Assembly (NCBI GenBank): GCA_910586975.1
Contig: CAJUKX010000033.1
Coordinates: 12,939-31,172, forward strand
Source of the DNA: an uncultured Muribaculaceae bacterium
Lineage (GTDB): Bacteria; Bacteroidota; Bacteroidia; Bacteroidales; Muribaculaceae
DNA length: 18,234 nt
Reading direction: 5' to 3'
This document shows, piece after piece, positions 1 to 6,212 of the stretch. The notes below the pieces were generated by a model that had not been told where the DNA came from, made no database searches, and was given only the letters and a program-made list of their open reading frames with translations. The position numbers and the translations under genes are program-made. The stretch's first letter is position 1, and each line of letters opens with the position of its first letter.

Positions 1-361
1 GGCCGTGGTGGTCGAATGCCACGTGCAGATACCCGTCGCGGTCTACGCCGAGCGATATAATGTTGTGACCGTCAGATACTTTTCCACGGTAGGCGGTGTG
101 GCGTACTTCCCAATTGTCGGTGCCGATACGACGCTTGGCCAAAGTGACGAATCCCTCGGGATCGTAGAACGATGCATACTGCCATCCATCGTGTGAAACA
201 ACTGAAGATGAGCGGAAAACGGCCGTGTTGACAGAGGTCGCGCTATATCCCGGAGCTATCTCGCTGAGCGAAGTCTTGAAGTCGGTAGCTGAGGAAGCCA
301 AGGTACCCGCAGATAGCATCATTACGAGTCCGGCGATTTTGGCTAATGATGATTGGTTCAT
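1..361 (-). CDS. Secreted BNR_4 (BNR repeat-containing) family protein, 3' part outside the window
   Basis: The first 120 codons are present, read leftward from the ATG at 361-359, and the frame is open to the window edge. Residues 1 to about 24 form a signal peptide (hydrophobic core GLVMMLSAGTLA, cleavage probably near ASSA/TDF). The mature start then shows the pattern of BNR_4 (PF15892) proteins: FRSSSVVSHDGWQYASFYD, LAKRRIGTDNWEVR, and SDGHNIISLGVDRDGYLHV followed by FDHH. Family members are periplasmic or surface beta-propellers found in polysaccharide utilisation loci, and some relatives are uronate-specific polysaccharide lyases. The catalytic region lies outside the window, so lyase activity cannot be judged. 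The gene follows the uronate genes on the same strand but is separated from them by a terminator and has its own -7 box. Family assignment is fairly sure; substrate is unknown. Confidence 0.75.
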   Translation of the reverse strand, partial: MNQSSLAKIAGLVMMLSAGTLASSATDFKTSLSEIAPGYSATSVNTAVFRSSSVVSHDGWQYASFYDPEGFVTLAKRRIGTDNWEVRHTAYRGKVSDGHNIISLGVDRDGYLHVAFDHHG

Positions 362-394
362 ATATGAAGTTATTCAGAATTTCGATGGTACGCA

Positions 395-428
395 CAAATT
401 TACACAAAATCAACGGAAAAACCGGCAA
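395..428 (-). promoter_or_regulatory. Probable promoter of the BNR_4 gene
   Basis: On the minus strand the -7 box TAAATTTG (402-395) fits the Bacteroidota consensus TAnnTTTG. A TTTG lies 22 nt upstream (428-425), slightly farther than the usual 19-21. The predicted start, near 388, leaves a leader of about 27 nt before the ATG at 361. The site lies just after the kduI terminator, as expected for an independent unit. Confidence 0.5.
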
Positions 429-436
429 AAAAGCGC

Positions 437-471
437 AAAAAAAGCAGCGCGGAGGGTTTAGTCCGCGCTGC
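437..471 (-). terminator. Rho-independent terminator of the uronate operon
   Basis: A perfect 10-bp GC-rich stem, GCAGCGCGGA (444-453) with TCCGCGCTGC (462-471), encloses an 8-nt loop. On the minus strand it is followed by seven T (443-437). It lies 30 nt after the kduI stop codon and so ends the transcript coming from kduD/kduI. Confidence 0.9.
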
Positions 472-500
472 CTGTGGGTTTTATGAATTGATATCCGGGT

Positions 501-1421
501 TTATTTCATTTCGAGGTATGTCACCTTGTCCATGTCGCTGTAGTCGAGGTTTTCACCACCCATGCCCCAGATGAACATGTAGTTTGAGGTGCCGGCTGCG
601 GCGTGGATAGACCATTCGGGGTTCATCACGGCCTGTTCGTTGTGGAGCCAGATGAGACGGTTTTCCTGAGGTTCGCCGAAGAGGTGGCAGATGGCGTTGC
701 CTTCGGGTACGTTGAAGTAGAAGTAAACTTCCACGCGACGGTCGTGGGTGTGTGCGGGCATTGTGTTCCACACGCTACCGGGCTTAAGTTCGGTGAGACC
801 CATCTGAAGCTGGCAGGGGCCTTCTTCGAGTACGTTGTTGACGATGAGCTGGTTGATCACACGGTCGTTTGACTCTTCCATCTTGCCGGCTGCGAATGAG
901 TTGGCCTTGATAGAGCCCTTGCGGCCGTCTATGGTGATGAGCTGAGTCTTGTATTCCTTGTGTGCGGGGGTTGAGTTGATGTAGAACTTGGCGGGATTGG
1001 CAGCATCCTTAGAGCGGAAAGTAACATCCTTCTTGCCGCGGCCTACATAGAGGGCGTCCTTGAAGTTGAGTTCGTAATCCTTGCCGTCAACGGTGATGAT
1101 GCCGGGGCCGCCGATATTGATGGCGCCGAGTTCGCGGCGTTCAAGGAAGTATTCGGCCTTGAGGGGATCGATGGTTTCGAGCTTCACGGTCTGACCTACA
1201 GGAATCACGCCGCCGTAGATGATGCGGTCGTACATCGAGTAGGTGAGGTTGATTTTGTTCTGCTCCATGACGGTGGGCATCATGAAGTGAGAACGGAGCT
1301 GTTCGGTGTCGTACTTCTTGAAGTCGTCGGGATGTACGGCACGGAGCATTGAGTAGTCGGTCTGTGCCTGCGAGGCGATGGCTGCGCTCATGAGTGCGAT
1401 AGCGGTTAAGAATTTTTTCAT
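501..1421 (-). CDS. kduI: 5-keto-4-deoxyuronate isomerase KduI with a predicted signal peptide
   Basis: KduI (EC 5.3.1.17) converts 4-deoxy-L-threo-5-hexosulose uronate, formed from unsaturated uronic acids, into 3-deoxy-D-glycero-2,5-hexodiulosonate. The 306-residue product aligns along its length with E. coli KduI (278 aa). The cupin metal ligands are present: H224 and H226 in MPAHTHDRRVE, E231 and H273, with the strong blocks YFLERRELGAINIGG and WNTMPAHTHDRR. The extra N-terminus, MKKFLTAIALMSAAIASQAQ, is a textbook type I signal peptide with cleavage expected after SQA. Family members are normally cytoplasmic, so export is odd. M25 lies where the E. coli protein begins and could give a 282-residue cytoplasmic form. 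I keep the first ATG because it follows the stop codon of the upstream gene by one base and the signal sequence is intact. It is the last gene of the operon, with a terminator 30 nt downstream. Confidence 0.95.
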   Translation of the reverse strand: MKKFLTAIALMSAAIASQAQTDYSMLRAVHPDDFKKYDTEQLRSHFMMPTVMEQNKINLTYSMYDRIIYGGVIPVGQTVKLETIDPLKAEYFLERRELGAINIGGPGIITVDGKDYELNFKDALYVGRGKKDVTFRSKDAANPAKFYINSTPAHKEYKTQLITIDGRKGSIKANSFAAGKMEESNDRVINQLIVNNVLEEGPCQLQMGLTELKPGSVWNTMPAHTHDRRVEVYFYFNVPEGNAICHLFGEPQENRLIWLHNEQAVMNPEWSIHAAAGTSNYMFIWGMGGENLDYSDMDKVTYLEMK

Positions 1422-1422
1422 A

Positions 1423-2844
1423 TTATTCGATTGATTGTATTTCGGTAGAATTTTTCTGTTCCATGAGTTTCTGGTTGCGGATGATGTGAACGCGGTTCCA
1501 CCACATCATGCCGCATGCGAGCAGTACAAGGATTCCGGCTCCGATCCATTTGAGCTGGATGGTGCACCAATAGAGCAGAGCGGCCAGCGGGCTTGAGGCA
1601 AAGTCGAGCGAACCGCCTTCGAATCCCTGCGGAATGGCCACGGCAGCATCGCCGGTAGCGGCAAATACGTCCTTGGCTGCCAGAGTGAATCCGCCGGCGA
1701 GGTAGGTAACAAGGTAGAGACCCAGGGTGAGCACTACAAGACCGATGATGAAGGTCTTGATCACATTACCCTTGGTGAACGGAAGTACCAGGGGGAATAC
1801 GTAGAACATACCGGCCAGTGATGCCAGGGGCAGGAACTGGTTGCCCGGAAGCACTACTGCAAGCAGCAGGGTGACGGGGATGAGCAGCAGCGACACTACC
1901 AGAGTGGTGGGGTGTCCGATAACCAGTGCGGGGCTCATGCCGATGTTAAGACCGTCGGCGCCCTTGAACTTGCGTGCGATGAGCGAGCGGGTGGCATCGC
2001 TGATGGGTTTGAGGCCTTCGATGAAGAGAACGGTTACGCGGGGTATGAGTTCCATTACGGCACCCATCTTTATGCCAAGACCGAGGATGTAGGGAATCTT
2101 GTCGACGATTTCGGCAAAAGAGCTGCAGGTAAGGCAGCCGATGATTACACCTACCACAACACCCAGGAAGAGGGGTTCGCCCAGCAGGCCGAATTTCTTT
2201 TTCATGCCTTCGGCGTCGATTTCGAGCTTGTTCATGCCGGGGATGGCGTCAAGACCCTTGTTGATGGTCCATGCAAAGGGTACGAAACCTGCGCAGAAGG
2301 GTTGCGGGATTGAGATACCGTCCATATCTTTGTAATAGCCCTGGAATTTCTTGGCGGTGATATCGGCCAGCACCAGTGTGATGATGTAGCAGATGATGGC
2401 GCCGAAGAAGCCCCATGCCAGCGACTCGCTCACGAAGAAGATCACAGCGCCGATAAAGGCGAAGTGCCAGTAGTTCCAGAGGTCGATGTTGACGGTGCGG
2501 GTCGTCTTGGTGACGAGCATAAGCAGGTTGACTGCAAGACATACGGGAATGATGAAGGCGCCCACGGCAGTGTTGTATGCTACGGCAGCGGCGGCGGGCC
2601 ATCCCATGTCGAATACCTTGAGCTGGAGGTCGTAGATTTCAACAACGGTGTTGAGGGCGGGGCCAAGGGCCGATGTAAGCAGGGCAGTTACGATAGACAG
2701 ACCTACGAAACCGACACCTACCTTAAGGCCGGCCTTAAGTGCGTCGCCAAACTTGATGCCGATGCACACGCCCAGGATGGTGAAGATGATGGGCATCATC
2801 ACGGCGGCTCCAAGGCCTATGATGTAAGAAAATACTTGTTCCAA
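1423..2844 (-). CDS. Orphan galactitol-type PTS EIIC homologue, putative uronate-catabolite transporter
   Basis: This 473-residue polytopic membrane protein is of the EIIC-GAT family (PF03611). It aligns with E. coli GatC from the first residues, including GDALKAGLKVGVGFVG, NIDLWNYWHFAF, KKFGLLGEPLFLGVV, GMSPALVIGH and VLPGNQFLPLASLAG. I estimate about ten to twelve membrane segments and a charged cytoplasmic tail. No EIIA, EIIB, HPr or EI gene is nearby, and Bacteroidales generally lack a complete sugar PTS, so phosphorylating transport is unlikely. Its place between kduD and kduI suggests it carries a deoxy-uronate intermediate as a facilitator or symporter; that is inference. The start is a TTG (2844-2842). 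The frame has a stop seven codons upstream and no ATG between, and starting at the first internal ATG would cut into the first membrane segment. The stop codon is one base from the kduI start. Confidence 0.88.
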   Translation of the reverse strand: MEQVFSYIIGLGAAVMMPIIFTILGVCIGIKFGDALKAGLKVGVGFVGLSIVTALLTSALGPALNTVVEIYDLQLKVFDMGWPAAAAVAYNTAVGAFIIPVCLAVNLLMLVTKTTRTVNIDLWNYWHFAFIGAVIFFVSESLAWGFFGAIICYIITLVLADITAKKFQGYYKDMDGISIPQPFCAGFVPFAWTINKGLDAIPGMNKLEIDAEGMKKKFGLLGEPLFLGVVVGVIIGCLTCSSFAEIVDKIPYILGLGIKMGAVMELIPRVTVLFIEGLKPISDATRSLIARKFKGADGLNIGMSPALVIGHPTTLVVSLLLIPVTLLLAVVLPGNQFLPLASLAGMFYVFPLVLPFTKGNVIKTFIIGLVVLTLGLYLVTYLAGGFTLAAKDVFAATGDAAVAIPQGFEGGSLDFASSPLAALLYWCTIQLKWIGAGILVLLACGMMWWNRVHIIRNQKLMEQKNSTEIQSIE

Positions 2845-2888
2845 TGTGAGGATATTAATATGTTAATGATGTGTTACCATAAGCCTAT

Positions 2889-2925
2889 GCCACAGAGCGC
2901 GGAGCGGGGCTTCGCAGTCTGTGGC
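2889..2925 (-). other. Hairpin in the kduD to EIIC spacer
   Basis: GCCACAGA (2889-2896) and TCTGTGGC (2918-2925) form a perfect 8-bp stem. An inner stem of seven positions with one mismatch (2899-2905 with 2909-2915) closes it further. It occupies the centre of the 103-nt spacer. No T run follows on the minus strand, so a simple terminator is unlikely. An RNA-stability, processing or attenuation element within the operon transcript fits better. Confidence 0.55.
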
Positions 2926-2947
2926 TGTATAGGGTGTGGAGTCTGTA

Positions 2948-3742
2948 TTATTTGGGCTGTTTGCCGATGTAGGCAAGGATACCGCCGTCTACGTAAAGTA
3001 CGTGTCCGTTTACGAAGTCTGAAGCGTCAGAAGCGAGGAATACGGCCGGACCCATGAGATCTTCGGGAGTACCCCAGCGGGCAGCGGGAGTCTTTGAGAT
3101 GATGAATGAGTCGAAGGGATGACGTGAGCCGTCGGCCTGACGTTCGCGCAGGGGAGCGGTCTGTTCAGTGGCAATGTAGCCCGGGCCGATACCGTTGCAC
3201 TGGATGTTGTGTTCGCCGAATTCAGAGCAGATGTTGCGGGTGAGCATCTTCAGACCGCCCTTGGCGGCAGCGTATGCGCTCACGGTCTCGCGGCCGAGTT
3301 CGCTCATCATAGAGCAGATGTTGATAATCTTGCCGTGGCCTTTCTTGATCATTCCGGGGATAACGGCCTTGGCGCAGATGTAGGGAGCCACGAGGTCAAC
3401 GTCGATCACGCGACGGAAGTCTTCAACAGCCATTTCTTCCATGGGTATGCGCTTGATGATACCGGCGTTGTTTACCAGGATGTCGATGGTGCCTACGGTC
3501 TTTTCGATGTCGGCAACCATGGCTTTTACTGATTCTTCGTCGGTAACGTCGCACAGATAGCCCTTGGCGTCTATGCCGAGTTCCTTATATGCTTTGAGAC
3601 CGCGGTCTACGGTTTCCTGACGTGAGCAGTTAAAAACGATTTTGGCGCCGGCCTGGGCGAATGCAGTGGCGATGGCGAGGCCAATGCCGTAGGCAGCTCC
3701 GGTAACAAGGGCAACTTTGCCTTCAAGTGAGAAGTTTACCAT
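2948..3742 (-). CDS. kduD: KduD-type 2-dehydro-3-deoxy-D-gluconate 5-dehydrogenase (SDR family)
   Basis: This is a cytoplasmic short-chain dehydrogenase of 264 residues, the usual length. It should reduce 3-deoxy-D-glycero-2,5-hexodiulosonate, the KduI product, to 2-keto-3-deoxygluconate with NAD(P)H. Visible motifs are the cofactor loop TGAAYGIG (14-21), NNAG (91-94), and the catalytic triad S144, Y157 and K161 in YAAAK, with the family block NGIGPGYIATEQTAPLR behind them. Closely similar proteins are often labelled gluconate 5-dehydrogenase; the neighbouring kduI makes KduD the better call. No signal peptide is visible. No promoter motif lies in the 42 nt after manA, so it is probably co-transcribed with manA, and the EIIC gene and kduI follow. 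The kinase and aldolase needed to finish the pathway (KdgK, KdgA) are not in the window. Confidence 0.9.
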   Translation of the reverse strand: MVNFSLEGKVALVTGAAYGIGLAIATAFAQAGAKIVFNCSRQETVDRGLKAYKELGIDAKGYLCDVTDEESVKAMVADIEKTVGTIDILVNNAGIIKRIPMEEMAVEDFRRVIDVDLVAPYICAKAVIPGMIKKGHGKIINICSMMSELGRETVSAYAAAKGGLKMLTRNICSEFGEHNIQCNGIGPGYIATEQTAPLRERQADGSRHPFDSFIISKTPAARWGTPEDLMGPAVFLASDASDFVNGHVLYVDGGILAYIGKQPK

Positions 3743-3784
3743 GATTATTAAGGTGATTGGTTAATATTTGGTTTGTGAGATTTA

Positions 3785-4768
3785 TCAGTTTATTATAGAG
3801 ACGGTTATCAGATCTACTTTTCCTCCGGCAGGCTCCACTTCCACTGTAGGCATCGAAGCCGGAATCAGCACTGTGTTGCCACGCCTTATGGGAGTGACGT
3901 TGCCAGCGGGGTCGTGGAGCAGTGCGCTGCCGTCGATGCACACAAAAACCGTGAAGCTCTTGCCCTGCGGCAAGTCAAGCGTGCCGCGGTTGCCAACCGA
4001 CAGCAGGGTGGCAAGAAAGTGCTGGCTGAAGTCGAGCACTACGTCCTTGTTGAGCATGGGTGCCACGTTGCTCACGTTCTTGCTGAGGTCGTCGAAGTTG
4101 AGCGCGTCAATGCTTTCTTCCACATGCAGCTCGCGCGGATTGCCGTCGGCATCGCGGCGGTCGAAGTCGTAAATGCGGTATGTGAGGTCGCTGGCCTGCT
4201 GTATCTCGCACACGAAGTTGCCCGGTCCAAGGCTGTGGATACGACCTGCCGGAATAGGCACAACGTCGCCTGCCTTGGCCTTGAACTTATGCAGTGAGCT
4301 TATTATGGAGTTGTCGGCTATCTTGTGGCGGAATTGCTCCTTGGACAGCTTTTCCTTGAAGCCGGCGTAGTAGTATGCGCCTTTGGCCGGGGCTATGCTG
4401 TACCATAATTCGGCTTTACCGCTGTCGTTGTGACGCTCGGCGGCAAGTGTGTCGTCGGGATGCACCTGCACCGAGAGGTCGGCGTTGGAGTCGAGGAATT
4501 TGATGAGCAGCGGGAATCGGTTGCCGTATCGTTCGGTGACTGTGCTGCCGAGGATTTCGGCGGGATGGCGTTCAGTCAAATAGTTGATTGACAGGCCGTC
4601 AAACTCTCCGCCGTCTACGATTGACTCTTTGCCCTGCAGGGGCGAGATTTCCCAGCTCTCGCCTATATTGTCGCCCTGTGGGGGTATGCCTTTGAAGTCT
4701 GCAATGCGGGTGCCACCCCATATCACGGATTTAAAGATATTGTGAAATTTAAGAATAGGCAGTTGCAT
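3785..4768 (-). CDS. manA: Mannose-6-phosphate isomerase, class I
   Basis: This cytoplasmic zinc enzyme (EC 5.3.1.8) interconverts mannose 6-phosphate and fructose 6-phosphate. The product has 327 residues, typical of the short Bacillus-like class. Zinc ligands are Q101 and H103 in QVHPDD, E120 in KAELWY and H178 in GRIHSLGPG; the active-site Arg is probably in YRIYDFDRR. The frame is open for 15 codons further upstream, but that longer start (4813) would overlap the -7 box at 4811-4818. I therefore start at MQLPILKFHN, which also fits the family N-terminus. It sits between a DUF4861 gene and kduD and has its own promoter. Whether it supplies GDP-mannose precursors or serves the sugar module is not decided by the sequence. 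Confidence 0.92.
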   Translation of the reverse strand: MQLPILKFHNIFKSVIWGGTRIADFKGIPPQGDNIGESWEISPLQGKESIVDGGEFDGLSINYLTERHPAEILGSTVTERYGNRFPLLIKFLDSNADLSVQVHPDDTLAAERHNDSGKAELWYSIAPAKGAYYYAGFKEKLSKEQFRHKIADNSIISSLHKFKAKAGDVVPIPAGRIHSLGPGNFVCEIQQASDLTYRIYDFDRRDADGNPRELHVEESIDALNFDDLSKNVSNVAPMLNKDVVLDFSQHFLATLLSVGNRGTLDLPQGKSFTVFVCIDGSALLHDPAGNVTPIRRGNTVLIPASMPTVEVEPAGGKVDLITVSIIN

Positions 4769-4810
4769 GAATAATTCGTTGGCTTTAATATAGTGCCGGA
4801 GCTTAGAGGA

Positions 4811-4842
4811 CAAAGTTATAAAAAAAACGTCAATCTACCAAA
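4811..4842 (-). promoter_or_regulatory. Bacteroidota-type promoter for manA (and probably kduD onward)
   Basis: On the minus strand TTTG (4842-4839), a 20-nt spacer and TAACTTTG (4818-4811) match the -33/-7 consensus exactly. The start site should lie near 4804, giving a leader of about 36 nt to the ATG at 4768. It lies in the 87-nt gap after the DUF4861 stop codon and rules out the longer manA start. Confidence 0.8.
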
Positions 4843-4855
4843 ATAAAAAGCTGCA

Positions 4856-6049
4856 TCAATATGAGAGTTCAACTTTGAGCGGGTGACGGCGAGCGGCTGC
4901 ATAGTGTTTGAGATATTCGCCCCACTGCTCCATCGAGGGTATGTCGGCGCGGTCCCATGCAAAGCCCCACGAGTAGCTGAATGGGCTGTCGGGCTGTACC
5001 TTGGCTGTGGCTACGATGTGGTCCTGGGTCTCGCGAGCCGAGTCGGCCGCCCGGTCAAGCACCACGCCGAGCATTGCACGGCCGTTGTCTTTGCCCTGGG
5101 TGGGGTCGGCGTATGCTATGTAGCCGTCGGCGGCGTTGAGTATGGCCGCCGAGTCGTCGCGTCGCGGAAATCCGGCGGCTATGGTGGCCGGAGCCTTAAG
5201 GTTGTCGAACCAAACTTTAGTATTATTGAGATGCGAGCGGGTGTCGAGGGTGATTATACGGTGCTCGGTGATGGTGTCGCCGGCAAATTCGCGCGGAGCG
5301 AAGTCAACCAGCACAGTGAAGCGCACAGGGCCGTTGTCGAGTATGGTGGCCTTGTCGTAGCACCATGCAAAGCGCAGCGAGTCGTTCTCCATCAGAGCGG
5401 CCACACCGTCGCCCAGCGTGGGGCCTACGGCATAGCAGTCCATGCCCAGGCCGTGGTCGAGGTGGTATGTGAATGAGTTCTCGAAATCCTTGGCCAGCTT
5501 GGGGTCGATCTTGCGCAGTGAGTCCACTTTGGCCCAGTTGACCGATGAACATTGCTCGCCGTAGAGTATATCGAGCACCGGCTTGTCTTGCGGATGTTTG
5601 AAGAATATGTCGTAGCCGAAAGCGCGTTCACCGCGACGCTGTGTGGCCGGGCCATATACGCGGAATCCAACCAGCTCGTTTTCCCATGATATGTCGTCGG
5701 CGCGTTCGGGGCGAAGGTCGCCCTCGACTGTCGAGAAGTACGACGGAGCCTGGGCCGAGGGCAGTATGGTGTATGTGGCGGTGGCCGAAGCCGGAGCCGA
5801 TACCGGGAACACGAGCTTGCGGTCGTATGTTATCTGTGAGGGAATCTCGGTGCCCCGGGCATCCTTTACGATGCAGTAGGGTGAGCCGAGCCTGCTCAGA
5901 ACAGAGTCGGCCATAAGTTCAACTGTCTCGGCATTGCGTGCCGCGGGCAGGTCGTTGCTTATGCTTACGGTTATGGAACCGGTATTCTGAGCCGAGGCAA
6001 ACATTGCCACCGAGGCCATTGTGCTGAAGATAAGATTTGCGAGTTTCAT
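4856..6049 (-). CDS. Secreted DUF4861 protein
   Basis: The 397-residue product begins with a type I signal peptide (residues 1-20, cleavage near FASA/QNTGS) with no lipobox, so a soluble periplasmic protein is expected. The rest resembles DUF4861 proteins: a beta-rich N-terminal part (SITVSISNDLPAARNAETVE) and conserved blocks such as ENELVGFRVYGPA, YHLDHGLGMDCYAVGPTLGDG, WFDNLKAPATIAAGFPRRDD and YSWGFAWDRADIPSMEQW. DUF4861 genes occur in loci for uronic-acid polysaccharides in Bacteroidota, beside lyases and unsaturated glucuronyl hydrolases. A carbohydrate-active role such as lyase, dehydratase or isomerase on uronate ends fits this setting, but no reaction can be read from the sequence. 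It is the first gene of the leftward block, reading away from pyrG. Confidence 0.8.
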   Translation of the reverse strand: MKLANLIFSTMASVAMFASAQNTGSITVSISNDLPAARNAETVELMADSVLSRLGSPYCIVKDARGTEIPSQITYDRKLVFPVSAPASATATYTILPSAQAPSYFSTVEGDLRPERADDISWENELVGFRVYGPATQRRGERAFGYDIFFKHPQDKPVLDILYGEQCSSVNWAKVDSLRKIDPKLAKDFENSFTYHLDHGLGMDCYAVGPTLGDGVAALMENDSLRFAWCYDKATILDNGPVRFTVLVDFAPREFAGDTITEHRIITLDTRSHLNNTKVWFDNLKAPATIAAGFPRRDDSAAILNAADGYIAYADPTQGKDNGRAMLGVVLDRAADSARETQDHIVATAKVQPDSPFSYSWGFAWDRADIPSMEQWGEYLKHYAAARRHPLKVELSY

Positions 6050-6086
6050 GACATCGTAAGAGTTAGCCGATTTGTAGATTTGGTGG

Positions 6087-6118
6087 CAAAATTACAAAAA
6101 AATGTTTATATTGACAAT
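6087..6118 (-). promoter_or_regulatory. Promoter of the DUF4861 gene
   Basis: On the minus strand a -7 box TAATTTTG (6094-6087) fits TAnnTTTG. Upstream, at 20 nt, stands ATTG (6118-6115), one base off the -33 TTTG. The predicted start, near 6080, leaves about 31 nt to the ATG. Confidence 0.65.
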
Positions 6119-6167
6119 AAGGGGCATTTTATGTAATAAAAATCGTAGTGGTGTGGTGGAATTTTTG

Positions 6168-6175
6168 TAACTTTG
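6168..6175 (+). promoter_or_regulatory. -7 box of the pyrG-yidC promoter
   Basis: TAACTTTG fits the Bacteroidota -7 consensus, with the start expected near 6182 and a leader of about 31 nt to the GTG at 6213. No good -33 TTTG stands 19-21 nt upstream. Together with the minus-strand promoter at 6087-6118 it makes the 163-bp gap a back-to-back promoter region. Confidence 0.6.
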
Positions 6176-6212
6176 CGCGTTAATTATCATAATTTCTACA
6201 ATATTTCAACAA

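Noticed and set aside
2845..2880. ATG at 2880 as start of the EIIC gene
   Set aside because: It is in frame but followed five codons later by a TAA, so it cannot serve; the TTG at 2844 is the only sensible start.
4769..4813. N-terminal extension of ManA (15 residues) from an upstream ATG
   Set aside because: The upstream ATG overlaps the -7 box at 4811-4818, so it would lie upstream of the predicted transcript start; the shorter form matches the family N-terminus.
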